Below are positions 1-9,137 of a stretch of DNA of 64,000 nucleotides, in pieces (the first letter of the stretch is position 1; the number at the start of each line of letters is the position of its first letter). This DNA comes from Nitrospirota bacterium (lineage in GTDB: Bacteria > Nitrospirota > Thermodesulfovibrionia > Thermodesulfovibrionales > Dissulfurispiraceae). A program made the position numbers and the translations under genes. The notes under the pieces are model-generated. The model did no database searches. It had not been told where the DNA came from and worked only from the letters and a program-made list of their open reading frames with translations. The DNA lies in assembly GCA_021792185.1 (NCBI GenBank), contig JAJYVD010000001.1, forward strand, positions 136,623 through 200,622, read 5' to 3'.

Positions 1-1387
1 CAAAACCAAAAAGCAGCCAGAGAAAGCGGAAATTCATAATATCAATATCCGACCCTTGAACAAAAAAGCCCACGGTTGCTGCGTAGAAAGCAAGAATTAA
101 ATGAAAGTCAGGCTGCATGACGGAACTTTTAAGCCTATTTTTCAAGGGAACCATTATTGAAAACCATAAGTACATCAGGGCTATAAATCCAATAATTCCA
201 ATCTCGGCCAAAGCTCCAAAAAACGTTGAATGCGGATCGAATAGGAGATAGTCCCTTGGTGCCTTCCCGTCACGACTGTAGTTTTTCATTTGTTCTATAA
301 AGGCTCCGCCTCCGACACCCATAAGAGGGCGTTCAGCGAGCATCTTCAATGCGTACTGTTTCAGCAACAGGTAGTAAGTATAATTGTAATGGAGAGTTAT
401 TTCCGTCTGTTTAATTCCGATGTCAGGCCTATAGTAAAATGGCTCTTTCATATTTTCCGGCAGGTCGAACAATGCCATCGTATTTGAGGACATGTCGATG
501 AGTTGAACATATGAGAAGAACAATACAAGTACCCATACAGCTATAATAAAGGCGGCCCCCAACCTCTTAGAAACTTTTACGAATCTCTTTTTTGATTGTT
601 CAGATACTACTCGGCTTCCGAAAATAACCATATATGCAGCAAGAAGTATCCCTACGATACTTCTTGAATAGGTAAAGAAAACATTAATAGAAAACAATAA
701 TACAATACCCAATAAAAATATTCTTTTGCTTCGATTCTTCTCATGCAAGGCAAGAGAAAGAGTTAATGCAATAGATATAAGCAGATAGCTGGAAAAAAAC
801 TTCTCGTTTTGAAAAAAGGTTGAACAAACCCGATAAATATCCTCAACATACGGATGTTTGCCGAAATATTTAACAAAAATATTGTTTATACCAAAGCCGT
901 ATGCGAGAATAACGCCTGAAAGGCCTATGATACTCACTGCAACGCTTACAATTATCCACCATCGGACAGCATAATTGAGCAACTCTTTAGTATCCACAAT
1001 ATTGATCCAAAGCAGAAAGAAGACTACAAGATATAAAAGACCTATAAATTCAATCAAACTATTTCTGGGGCTCACCGAGATGGTTATGCTGAATGCTACT
1101 ATTGATAAATACACAATCATGGGTTTTATGAACGGAGACCAGTAGATACGCCTTTTTTCAATTATAAACCTAATAAGCGCACAAATAAAAATTATCAAAA
1201 ATATAATCTCCGATAGTTGGAGTTTTTCTGAAATACCAGAAAGAGAGTTTTGTAAGAGTTTAGTGTTTTTCGAGATTCCAAGATCCCCAAGGGGAGAAAA
1301 TACTCCATGTGTAAACATGACAGTTATTGAAATGAGAATTAAGGGAATCGCAATTTTTGCGAATGACATTTTAGATATTATAAACAT
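1..1387 (-). CDS. O-antigen ligase/polymerase-like membrane protein (partial)
   Basis: This gene runs off the left edge, so its C-terminus is missing. I translated the minus strand and found one open frame of about 460 residues from an ATG at 1387 to position 2, with no stop. The protein is very hydrophobic with many membrane segments. It has a large loop followed by features of the Wzy/WaaL (Wzy_C) family: a GVGGGAFIEQ-type segment, a DPHSTFFGALAEIGIIG segment with the conserved His, and a final DIDIMNFRFLWLL segment. Members polymerise or ligate undecaprenyl-linked glycans on the periplasmic side of the inner membrane. A TTG at 1423 is an alternative start. It is the last visible gene of the glycan locus, just downstream of a radical SAM gene. 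Ligase versus polymerase cannot be told from sequence. Confidence 0.82.
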   Translation of the reverse strand, partial: MFIISKMSFAKIAIPLILISITVMFTHGVFSPLGDLGISKNTKLLQNSLSGISEKLQLSEIIFLIIFICALIRFIIEKRRIYWSPFIKPMIVYLSIVAFSITISVSPRNSLIEFIGLLYLVVFFLLWINIVDTKELLNYAVRWWIIVSVAVSIIGLSGVILAYGFGINNIFVKYFGKHPYVEDIYRVCSTFFQNEKFFSSYLLISIALTLSLALHEKNRSKRIFLLGIVLLFSINVFFTYSRSIVGILLAAYMVIFGSRVVSEQSKKRFVKVSKRLGAAFIIAVWVLVLFFSYVQLIDMSSNTMALFDLPENMKEPFYYRPDIGIKQTEITLHYNYTYYLLLKQYALKMLAERPLMGVGGGAFIEQMKNYSRDGKAPRDYLLFDPHSTFFGALAEIGIIGFIALMYLWFSIMVPLKNRLKSSVMQPDFHLILAFYAATVGFFVQGSDIDIMNFRFLWLLFGF

Positions 1388-1442
1388 AATTAAGTTAAAT
1401 GCCTGTCTTAATGACTTCGGCAAGATGGATTGTTACGGCACA

Positions 1443-2873
1443 TTATTTACTTACGAATGAAAATCGTATGAATGCAATAAGAGAGGCTATAAGCTTTCTA
1501 AATACACGCATATTTTTTATTTTTTTTGCAAAGTAGAGGATTACTTCAGGCTTTAGGTAATGCGCCCTGTAACATTTCCTGAAGAATTCTTTCATTCTTT
1601 CTTCTGTAAGCCCGTGCGGAATAAAACTTTTTGGTGAATAAAGATTCATTTTTTTCCATGTTTTATCAAATTTTCCATATTGTTCCGCAATATGATACGC
1701 AGGAGACCCTGGGAAAGGAACAAAATAGCACATATGGAAATCGGTAAGCGGGAGTTCACGTATAAAGTTCATGGTTTCCTTCACTGTACCCTCTGTTTCC
1801 AGAAAGTTTCCAAGCATAAAGAAGCCCTTTACTGAAAGCCCTGCTCGTCTCGTCTTAGCTATACACTCTCTGATATCATCCAAACGAGTATCTTTCTGTA
1901 TTATATCAAGAATCTTCTGGGAGCCGCTTTCAACGCCATAGCATATCTGCCAACAACCTGCCCTCTTCATAAGATGCAAAAGATCAGCATCGATGCTTGA
2001 GGAGATTCTCCCAGTGCAAGTCCATGTAAGGTCGTAATCCGCCTCTATAAGGCCGTTGCAGATTTCTATTAATCTCTTTTTTGAGGCCATGAAATAGTCG
2101 TCCTGGAAATATATCTCCTTCACTCCATATCTATCCACAAGATCCTTTACCAGCGCAAGCACATAAGAAGCGCTGTGAGGTCTGAATTTTCTACCAAAGG
2201 TGATTTTGTCGCAAAAAATACATCGGCCAGGGCATCCACGGGAGGTAACCATGCCTATGGCTGGCATTCTGTTAATGGAATCACCCGGCGGCCTGTAAAA
2301 CTTGTCGATGGGGGGAAGAAGATCCCATGCGGGCAAAGGCAGGACATCTATATCGCTCATTACCTCTCTTCTTGAAGTAATTACAATTTTACCGTTAATG
2401 CCCCGGAAAGCTATTCCGGTAACATCAGCAATCAATCCATTTGAATCCATACAACTCAAAAGCTGAATAATGGTTTCCTCCCCCTCTCCTATCACGCCTA
2501 CATCTATTGCAGGAAATCTCTCAAGTGTTTCTTCGGGAAGAGCAGTGATATGGGCGCCTCCCGCTATAACCTTCACGTCGGGAAAACTTTTTTTAATCTC
2601 TGTGGCTACGAAACCTGCATTTTCCATCGTAATAGTGGTAGCCGTAATACCAATATAATCAGGAGAAAAGCTTGAAACGCTTCTTAAAAGAGCAGGCATA
2701 TCCATTTTCATTGCGGCACAATCCGTTATTGCGGTATCATACCCGTATTGTCTTGTAGTCGCAGCGAGGCCGGCAAGGGTTTGCGGTGGAAGTTCATTTC
2801 CGCTTTCAGCCAGATCTCCATAAAGGTCCTTGAGAGAGTAGCCAGGGTTTATAAAAAGTATCTTCCTTTTCAA
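1443..2873 (-). CDS. B12-binding domain radical SAM protein
   Basis: 476 residues. The N-terminal 140 residues fit a cobalamin-binding Rossmann domain: an INPGYS start, then GGAHIT near 105 and a VIGEGEET segment near 127. The radical SAM cluster motif CxxxCxxC is at Cys214, Cys218 and Cys221, followed by a TIM-barrel core (GVESGSQKILD). This layout is that of class B (BchE/HpnP-type) enzymes, which use methylcobalamin or B12 chemistry on unreactive carbons or phosphorus. The classic DxHxxG B12 motif is not visible. In this locus the likely substrate is a sugar nucleotide, lipid-linked sugar or lipid, but that is inference. It sits between a methyltransferase gene and the O-antigen ligase-like gene. 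Confidence 0.85.
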   Translation of the reverse strand: MKRKILFINPGYSLKDLYGDLAESGNELPPQTLAGLAATTRQYGYDTAITDCAAMKMDMPALLRSVSSFSPDYIGITATTITMENAGFVATEIKKSFPDVKVIAGGAHITALPEETLERFPAIDVGVIGEGEETIIQLLSCMDSNGLIADVTGIAFRGINGKIVITSRREVMSDIDVLPLPAWDLLPPIDKFYRPPGDSINRMPAIGMVTSRGCPGRCIFCDKITFGRKFRPHSASYVLALVKDLVDRYGVKEIYFQDDYFMASKKRLIEICNGLIEADYDLTWTCTGRISSSIDADLLHLMKRAGCWQICYGVESGSQKILDIIQKDTRLDDIRECIAKTRRAGLSVKGFFMLGNFLETEGTVKETMNFIRELPLTDFHMCYFVPFPGSPAYHIAEQYGKFDKTWKKMNLYSPKSFIPHGLTEERMKEFFRKCYRAHYLKPEVILYFAKKIKNMRVFRKLIASLIAFIRFSFVSK

Positions 2874-2882
2874 AATATCACC

Positions 2883-3566
2883 TCAATTTATTTTTCTGCA
2901 TCGAGCAGCAATATTAAGCATCAAAGGAGAATAGAAATGTGCAAATGAATCCAGCTTATCCAGAAGGGGGTTGAGAGACTGAAACACGAAAGGAAAAAAA
3001 TGGAAGCCAAACACTTCCTCAACCTCGAAGCCCAAATCCTCAAACCATTTTTGGAGTTGGTAGTAGCCTACCCAATTCTCATATCCGTCATATCTTCTTA
3101 TATTCAATATCCTTGCGATGTGAATAGTAAAATGCCATACTCGATTAGGCACTGTCATTATCAATATGCCATTATCGTTTAATACTCTATGCATTTCAGC
3201 AAGGGCGCCCTTTGGATTCGGAGTATGTTCAATTACCTCTGTTGCCAGAATGTAATCAAAAGATCGATCTTTAACGCCAAGCGAGACGGCATCGGATACA
3301 GCCTTTTGGGTTTCGCATTTCTCAGATACTTTCCTTAATAAATTAGTTCCAATATCCATGGAGAATACATATGCTCCTTCTTGTGCCGCCTTTCTGGAAA
3401 ACCAGCCAGTCCCGCATCCTATGTCCAAAAACTTTTTCCCTGCTATTTCTTTGGGGCTGAGTAGTTTTTCAAAAACAATGGAAAGTCTTTTATTAAGATC
3501 ATATTTATTCATTTCTCCATCAAATTCTTCAGCAAATTTATCATAAAAATATTTTTTGTTATTCAT
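2883..3566 (-). CDS. class I SAM-dependent methyltransferase
   Basis: 227 residues. It has a SAM-binding motif I FLDIGCGTGWFS at about 47-58, an acidic loop MDIG after strand 2, and an ATEVIEHTPNP motif typical of UbiG/Methyltransf_11 proteins. The acceptor is unknown. Its place between a glycosyltransferase and a radical SAM gene suggests a sugar or lipid-carrier acceptor in the glycan pathway. Its start overlaps the end of the upstream glycosyltransferase gene by 8 bases, which fits translational coupling in one operon. Confidence 0.85.
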   Translation of the reverse strand: MNNKKYFYDKFAEEFDGEMNKYDLNKRLSIVFEKLLSPKEIAGKKFLDIGCGTGWFSRKAAQEGAYVFSMDIGTNLLRKVSEKCETQKAVSDAVSLGVKDRSFDYILATEVIEHTPNPKGALAEMHRVLNDNGILIMTVPNRVWHFTIHIARILNIRRYDGYENWVGYYQLQKWFEDLGFEVEEVFGFHFFPFVFQSLNPLLDKLDSFAHFYSPLMLNIAARCRKIN

Positions 3567-4467
3567 TTCTATCGCTCTCCATTCTCATAATCTCCTGCAG
3601 TTCTCTGACCGTGGCAAGCGGTATTTCAGTTACAAAGCTAATCTCATTAGGCGTTAGTCTGTCTCCAAGAATTTTTATTTTTTGATATGTCTTAAGCAGG
3701 CTTATATCTTTAAGTGACTGCTGTTCATATCGTGGAGCATTTAAGGTTATCACCGGCTTAAACTGGAGTGCAATGTAGAGCCTGAACAGATCACGCGCTG
3801 TTGACGGTATTCTCCGCAAAAGCTTAAGTCTTGGCATTCGAATTTCCTGAATAGTAACTGGAAGTTCATATATTAATAGCTTTGCTCTATCAGCCCTAAG
3901 CAGAAGTTCGGTATCAAATATTTCACGATCAGTAAGACATTGCATTGATACCGGATATATGGAAGATCTTCTAAATCCCTTTATGCCGTGCGTATCCGTT
4001 CCTTTAAATCCATATATTAATCTTAAAAACAAATTAAATCCCTTTGTAATGAGCCGGCGCAATAACGGCCTGCCATCGACAGCACCTTCGATTACCTTAG
4101 AACCCACGATACAATCGTATTCGTCAAGGAGAACCATGGTCTTTTTAAGAAACTCCATATCCCAAAAATCGATATTAAAAATAATTATCTTCTCGTGAAC
4201 GGCAGCACTGATTCCTAGTTTCATGGCCTCCCCATAACTTGGGTATTTCAGATGCTCAACACGAATCGCGGGAAGCTCTTCCGTCAATTGCTTTGCAATC
4301 TGATGGGTATTATCGTAGCTTCCATTTTCGCATATTATGATCTCATACTCCAAATCAAATTCAGTTATGGCGCTTACGTTCTTCACGAGAGCTTCTATCG
4401 ACTCTCTCAGAATACCCTCTTCGTTATAGACGGGAATCACAACCGAAAACTTATGCTTCTCTTTCAT
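3559..4467 (-). CDS. family 2 glycosyltransferase
   Basis: 302 residues. The N-terminus has the GT-A entry motif VVIPVYNEEGILRES. A central IIIFNIDFWDMEF segment stands where the DxD metal site normally is, and a basic C-terminal region follows. It resembles DPM1/DpgA-type GT2 enzymes, which transfer a sugar from a nucleotide donor to a polyprenyl phosphate or a growing glycan at the inner face of the membrane. The start overlaps the ABC exporter gene by 17 bases. Donor and acceptor cannot be named from sequence. Confidence 0.82.
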   Translation of the reverse strand: MKEKHKFSVVIPVYNEEGILRESIEALVKNVSAITEFDLEYEIIICENGSYDNTHQIAKQLTEELPAIRVEHLKYPSYGEAMKLGISAAVHEKIIIFNIDFWDMEFLKKTMVLLDEYDCIVGSKVIEGAVDGRPLLRRLITKGFNLFLRLIYGFKGTDTHGIKGFRRSSIYPVSMQCLTDREIFDTELLLRADRAKLLIYELPVTIQEIRMPRLKLLRRIPSTARDLFRLYIALQFKPVITLNAPRYEQQSLKDISLLKTYQKIKILGDRLTPNEISFVTEIPLATVRELQEIMRMESDRNE

Positions 4468-6262
4468 GGGATAGTCCTTGCCTTTTATATAAATTCCAGT
4501 AATATCCTTTTCTATTTAACAACTCTGAATGCGTCCCTTCTTCCGCTATCTTGCCGTTATCGAGCATAACGATCTTGTCTGCATTTTTCACAGTGGATAG
4601 ACGGTGCGCCACTACTATAACAGTAAGGTTTTCAGAAATATTCCCTATAGCTTCCTGCACCTGGCTTTCGGAGATATTGTCCAGAGAGCTTGTGGCCTCA
4701 TCAAGTATCAATATTTCGGGCTTTCTCAGAATGGCCCTCGCAAGCGCGATCCTTTGCTGCTGCCCACCCGACAGCTTCATCCCTCGTTCACCGACAATTG
4801 TATTATACCCTTCCGGAAAACTCTGAACAAAATCATGGACATGCGCTATTGTAGCAGCATTTATTATGTTTTTCATTGAATATTTTTCAGAACCAAAGGA
4901 TATGTTATCGGCAATGGTAGAATGAAAAATGAAAGTATCCTGACTGACAAAACCAATCTTTTCTAGCCATGTCTCTATTTTATAATCTCTCAAATCGACT
5001 CCATCAAGTTCTACAGAGCCTGTCGATGGGGAAAACAATCCAAGGACCAAGTTAATAATGGTCGTTTTACCCACACCTGATGGGCCGACGATGGCAGTCA
5101 GCTTTCCTTTTTCAATAGTCACATTAATGTTTCTCAATAAATTATCTCTGCCCATATAAAAAAAAGAAACATCTTTAAAATCAATCGATCTATATAATGA
5201 CTTAAACTCTTTAAGATTATCTTTTTGAACATTTGAGGCTTCTGTCGTATCATTCAAAGTATTAAAGCATATCTGTGCATTCGGCAATGCATCCATTATA
5301 ATCATATGCAATTTGCTAAATTGGGAAACATTGGGCAATAACCTTTGAAGAGCGACTACATAGATCCCAAAGGTGGGAATCTGGCTTACGAAGCCATGGG
5401 GATAGTTCTCTTTCAAAATTAAAGCCATGGCTGCCGCAGTGCTGAACATGAACAATTCTAAAGCATTTTCTGGAACAACAAGCAGCGTTGATGATTTAAC
5501 GTAAAGCTTTCGATACCTTTCATTCAACGCGTTGAAATGAGCCAGCCATTTCTTCTTAGCACAGAAAACTGCAATCTGTTTTACCCCATTAAGGAACTCA
5601 TTAGTTATAACTTGTTTTAAAACGAGGTTTTCCCTCTTCTCCTTGCCGATCGGATAAGATACACGCTTTGATAGAAGATTTGTAATTCCATAAAAGATTA
5701 AAACAAAAACAAAGATAAGGAGAGTCATCTTAACACTGATAGACAGCAATATTATAGTAAAGCAGATAATATTAAAGGATTTCGTTGTCAGTTTTGGTAA
5801 AAGTATTAATAGATCTCTAACCTTTTCCGGAGCGGTATGAACATTATAGATCAGTTCACCTTGTTTGTTGTCCAAAAAGAATTGGTACGGCGCACTGGCA
5901 TATCTCTCGAAGATGCGGTTCTTCATATCATAGACGACTTTTGCTCCGCTATATCCCGTCAGAAATTCCAGGAACACAGAAGCAGCATTTTTGAGCATAA
6001 TCGCCAGGATCATAAAAAAACTTGCTGCTATAACTTTATCATCAAAAGGAATCAGATTAACAATATTTTGCATTAATGATAATATACGCCCCTGTTCTTG
6101 TAATTGGTTTATATTAAGTAATGTATTGAGGAGAGGAAACAATGCAGCTATACTTATACCGGACAAAATCCCAACCATTAAACTTAATATCGTTACTGGT
6201 ATATACAAGTGCAGATACGGTTTTATTAAATAGAGCAGTAATTTGTACTTATTGTTGCTCAT
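4451..6262 (-). CDS. ABC exporter, MsbA/PglK-like flippase
   Basis: 603 residues, the usual length of a half-transporter with fused membrane and ATPase parts. About six membrane segments occupy residues 20-320. The nucleotide-binding domain follows, with Walker A GPSGVGKT at 393-400, signature LSGGQ at 497-501 and Walker B ILILDEAT at 516-523. Homologues flip lipid A or lipid-linked oligosaccharides across the inner membrane. No Wzx flippase is visible in the locus, so this exporter is the best candidate for glycan translocation. It is followed directly by a GT2 gene and lies downstream of an IS3 remnant. Confidence 0.88.
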   Translation of the reverse strand: MSNNKYKLLLYLIKPYLHLYIPVTILSLMVGILSGISIAALFPLLNTLLNINQLQEQGRILSLMQNIVNLIPFDDKVIAASFFMILAIMLKNAASVFLEFLTGYSGAKVVYDMKNRIFERYASAPYQFFLDNKQGELIYNVHTAPEKVRDLLILLPKLTTKSFNIICFTIILLSISVKMTLLIFVFVLIFYGITNLLSKRVSYPIGKEKRENLVLKQVITNEFLNGVKQIAVFCAKKKWLAHFNALNERYRKLYVKSSTLLVVPENALELFMFSTAAAMALILKENYPHGFVSQIPTFGIYVVALQRLLPNVSQFSKLHMIIMDALPNAQICFNTLNDTTEASNVQKDNLKEFKSLYRSIDFKDVSFFYMGRDNLLRNINVTIEKGKLTAIVGPSGVGKTTIINLVLGLFSPSTGSVELDGVDLRDYKIETWLEKIGFVSQDTFIFHSTIADNISFGSEKYSMKNIINAATIAHVHDFVQSFPEGYNTIVGERGMKLSGGQQQRIALARAILRKPEILILDEATSSLDNISESQVQEAIGNISENLTVIVVAHRLSTVKNADKIVMLDNGKIAEEGTHSELLNRKGYYWNLYKRQGLSHEREA

Positions 6263-6384
6263 AGGTAACGCTCAAACGAATTTACTTTACTGCATTCCTG
6301 TTTTTTATCAATCATCTAATTATTTTCCATATTCTTATTCGCAAAAGAACTGACCTCGGATGTCAATAGTGGACACCAATTGAC

Positions 6385-7238
6385 TCATGCCGCAATCCTC
6401 GTTTGATAAAACTTTTTCTCATAAGCAACCGGGGATAAATACTCAAGCCGTGCCTGTCTCCTCTGCCGATTGTAAAAGACTTCTATGTATTCGCTAATAT
6501 CCCGCATTGCCTCCTTTCTGCTTCCGTATTTCCTATGGTGGACAAGTTCCTGCTTAAGAGTCCCCCAGAAACTTTCCATAGGGGCATTGTCATAACAATT
6601 GCCTTTTCTACTCATTGATGCCGTCATTCCGAATTGCTCAAGCAGTTTTCTGTATTGAAGCGCACAATACTGACTCCCGCGATCTGAGTGGTGTATCAGC
6701 CCCTTTGCAGGTCTCTTTGCCGCCATCGCCCTGAACAATGATTCGCTGACAAGGTTTTTTGTTATCCTCTCTCCCATCGCATAACCGACTATCTCACCGT
6801 TGAAAATGTCCTTATGCCCGGCAAGATATAGCCATCCTTCTTCCGTAGGTATATATGTTATGTCCGTTACCCATACCTTATTCGGAGCTTCTGCCTTGAA
6901 TTCTTGGTTCAATATATTTTCTGCTACAGGCAGCTTATGATCAGAGTCGGTTATTTCTTTGTCTGTTTGCAATAAAGCCCTTGCTCTCTCTTTATCCGCT
7001 TTATACGGCATATGCCAACATATGTGCCGCCCTCTGCCAACTCCTTCTGAAGCTTCTCTGCTCCATATACCCCTCTGGTTCGCTTATGTATAGCTTTTAC
7101 CTCTACTGTCAGCCGGGCTTCTTCTTGTTCCCGCTTTGAAGGCTTCCTGTTAAGCCATGTGTAATATCCGCTCTCTGATATTTTTAAATACCTGCATAAT
7201 TCAGGCACTGAATACTTGAGCCGCAGTTCCTTTATCAT
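6385..7238 (-). pseudogene. IS3-family transposase orfB, frameshifted
   Basis: The first part (from ATG 7238 to a stop at 6951) encodes the helix-turn-helix-like head with MIKELRLKYS and GVYGAEKLQKEL. The second part (to 6385) is in another frame and encodes the integrase core. It has the DDE triad: WVTDITYI, HSDRGSQY and NAPMESFWGTL. Joining KQTKK to ITDSDHKL needs one extra base in an A-rich run near 6955-6965, so a single A has probably been lost. The start codon overlaps the orfA stop (ATGA-type overlap). Confidence 0.85.
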
Positions 7239-7548
7239 CGCGCACCTCGCTGCGACTCCTTCGCAAAGTACGCTGCCGCTTTTTTTAATATGTCACGCTC
7301 CATCCTTGTTTCTGCCAGTTCTTTTTTGAGCCTGTAGTTTTCCATCTCTACCTCTGTCAGCGGTCTCTGGTTTTTCCCTACCTCTCCCATCTTCCCTGCC
7401 TATATGCTTTGACCCAGTTGCTTAAGGTTGTCGAAGCCAAAGTTAAACGCTTGGCCGCCTCATGCGCCGATAACCCTTCCTCTACTACCTGCTTTACTGC
7501 CTCTTGCCGAAATTCCTTCGTGTACCTTCCATACGGTAACCTTTCCAT
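7235..7548 (-). pseudogene. IS3-family transposase orfA, frameshifted
   Basis: An ATG at 7548 opens a 56-codon frame with the orfA head (YTKEFRQEAVKQV, HEAAKRL, STTLSNWVKAY) that stops at 7378. The remaining half (VGKNQRPLTEVEME, RMERDILKKAAAYFAKES) continues in a different frame to a TGA at 7235. Adding one A after the GRQG codons near 7390 restores a normal orfA of about 105 residues. The A7G tract at 7279-7286 is the programmed -1 frameshift site that would make OrfAB. The damage is the same type as in orfB: loss of one A. Confidence 0.82.
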
Positions 7549-7706
7549 TCTGACACCTCCGTTAAGTTATTTTACCTCAACTCTTGGTGTCCACTTTTTC
7601 TATCCTACCTCACAGTGGCTTAAGCCCATGGTCGCAAGGGTGCCGGTAAATTTCTGAATGGTATAATGAAAATATGGTGGTGAATTTATTGGAAACCATC
7701 ATGCAA

Positions 7707-8054
7707 TCAACATCCAGACTCTTGACCAACTCCCGCACAACCAACCTCCAACACTTTCCCGCTGGGCCTTCCGCCTAAATGCTTAATGATCCATCCCGCT
7801 CTGTATTCAGCGCAGGCGTCCTTTCCTATTAGATACCCTTCATCTGGGGCTCCGTCTCGAACTCCGGCGTACGTGCCGGAATACATTGCATCCAAGTCAT
7901 CCCGATCTGCCTGGGGGTTAATATACACCAAGCCACATCTCTTGCAGATGACATTTCTTACTTCCACACCCGGCTTGCAATATTTATCGTTATAATGCGA
8001 GTTCAATATTACGTAGTCATCAGCACCACATAAATTACATTTTACATAGTTCAT
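7707..8054 (-). pseudogene. truncated methyltransferase with N-terminal zinc-binding motif
   Basis: 115 residues remain. The head has CNLCG and CKRCGLVYINP, the two CxxC pairs of sugar C-methyltransferase-like proteins (Methyltransf_13/23 type), followed by the start of a SAM motif, GKVLEVGC. The frame is then lost. In another frame RELVKSLDVDC continues the expected fold for a few residues before unrelated sequence. A full member would be about 300-400 residues. The gene is therefore a remnant ending about 95 bases from the IS3 element. It is probably non-functional. It faces the same way as the rest of the locus and follows the NeuB-like gene. Confidence 0.75.
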
Positions 8055-8099
8055 GAAATTTTCCTCCCTCCCCAGTTAATATCTCCCATTACTGCTCCT

Positions 8100-9134
8100 T
8101 CAGGCAAAATAAGTGTCTGATATGGGCTCATTTCTTTTCAAGTCCCTCAAGAGTCTCTTGCCGACCACATGATCAATCCGGTTCGCAGGAAGGCCCTTTC
8201 CCGACACGAGCGGAATAAGCATGTCGTCGCTGATAATCGTGCCTGCGGGGATATCCTCTTTAGCGTGCAACGACCGTCTGAGGTGCTTCTTCGAAAATTC
8301 CTCGCAGTTCCGGCAACTCTTTTCTTCGGATCCCCGCATTTTCTCAAGGCGTCTGACCGCATCAACAAGGAGGCGCAAGTCCTCCGGGTCGGCAGAGAGG
8401 GGATGATCTCCAAAATTCTGGGTCTTATCAAGGGTAAAATGTTTCTCGATGATACCGGCACCCAAAGCCACTGCCGCAATGCAGGCAAGAATGCCTATCG
8501 TATGATCGGAGTAGCCCACCGAAAGCTGATAGCGGGCTCTCAAAAATGGGATCGAGAGCAGGTTAGCCTGCTCATCGGGAGTCGGATAGGATGATACACA
8601 GTGGAGCAACGATACCTGGCCGGGTGCGAAGATCCCCACCGCCTCATCGATCTCCTCAACCGTCGCCTGCCCCGTCGAAAGCAAAACCGGCTTGCCCTTT
8701 GATGCTACATGCCGGAGAAGCTGCAGATTGATCATGTCCGCAGAGGCAATCTTGAAGGCCGGAACCAAAGGGTCAAGGAAATCGACCGTACTATTATCAA
8801 AGGGGGTAGAAAGAAAAACCACATTGTTTTTTCGCGCATGCTCGGCCAGTTCGATGATCTGCGCCTCGCTGAATTCAAGGTCATTAAACCTGTCGAACTG
8901 CGTGGTGTATCCGAGCTGCCGTGCCCGCGGAAAGGCGGGGATATCCCGGGTAAAGAACCGTTCTGTCACAAAGGTCTGGAACTTTACGGCATCAACGCCT
9001 GCCTCTGCGGCTCGCTCTATCATCTCCTTCGCGAGCGCATGGTTCCCGTTGTGGTTGCCGCCGATTTCGGCAATGATGACCACCCGGTCCCCATGGGGTT
9101 GTATACTACTGAGCTGTGGTGCTGGCCTTTCCAC
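8100..9134 (-). CDS. NeuB-family nonulosonic acid synthase
   Basis: 344 residues, with a NeuB TIM barrel (about 20-270) and a C-terminal SAF/antifreeze-like domain (about 285-344). Visible motifs are IAEIGGNHNGN, VDAVKFQTF, FLSTPFD, KIASADM, LLHCVSSYPTP, SVGYSDHTIG and EKHFTLD. The family condenses phosphoenolpyruvate with a six-carbon N-acetylated sugar to make sialic, legionaminic or pseudaminic acid in the cytoplasm. It is a different subtype from the PseI-like gene at 24196-25257, so it probably serves a second nonulosonate. Neighbours are a SPASM radical SAM gene and an SpsF cytidylyltransferase. Confidence 0.88.
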   Translation of the reverse strand: MERPAPQLSSIQPHGDRVVIIAEIGGNHNGNHALAKEMIERAAEAGVDAVKFQTFVTERFFTRDIPAFPRARQLGYTTQFDRFNDLEFSEAQIIELAEHARKNNVVFLSTPFDNSTVDFLDPLVPAFKIASADMINLQLLRHVASKGKPVLLSTGQATVEEIDEAVGIFAPGQVSLLHCVSSYPTPDEQANLLSIPFLRARYQLSVGYSDHTIGILACIAAVALGAGIIEKHFTLDKTQNFGDHPLSADPEDLRLLVDAVRRLEKMRGSEEKSCRNCEEFSKKHLRRSLHAKEDIPAGTIISDDMLIPLVSGKGLPANRIDHVVGKRLLRDLKRNEPISDTYFA

Positions 9135-9137
9135 GCG

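Larger units (their letters stand above)
6351..7612 (-). mobile_element. IS3-family insertion sequence (decayed)
   Basis: About 1.26 kb, a normal IS3-family length. The two ends match as imperfect inverted repeats: 6351 onward and the complement of 7612 inward both begin TGA and share AGTGGACACCAA, with about 20 of 29 positions alike. It carries orfA and orfB, with an A7G slippery site at 7279-7286 for the usual -1 frameshift. Both reading frames carry an additional one-base loss, so the copy is probably inactive. I see no convincing target-site duplication at the flanks. It lies between the ABC exporter gene and a truncated methyltransferase gene. Confidence 0.88.

Noticed and set aside
1263..1460. 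Short plus-strand frame
   Set aside because: Antisense to the O-antigen ligase-like gene, with no supporting features.
7613..7706. Second transposase remnant between the IS3 end and the methyltransferase fragment
   Set aside because: A frame reading FTTIFSLYHSEIYRHP is open but too short to assign to any element.
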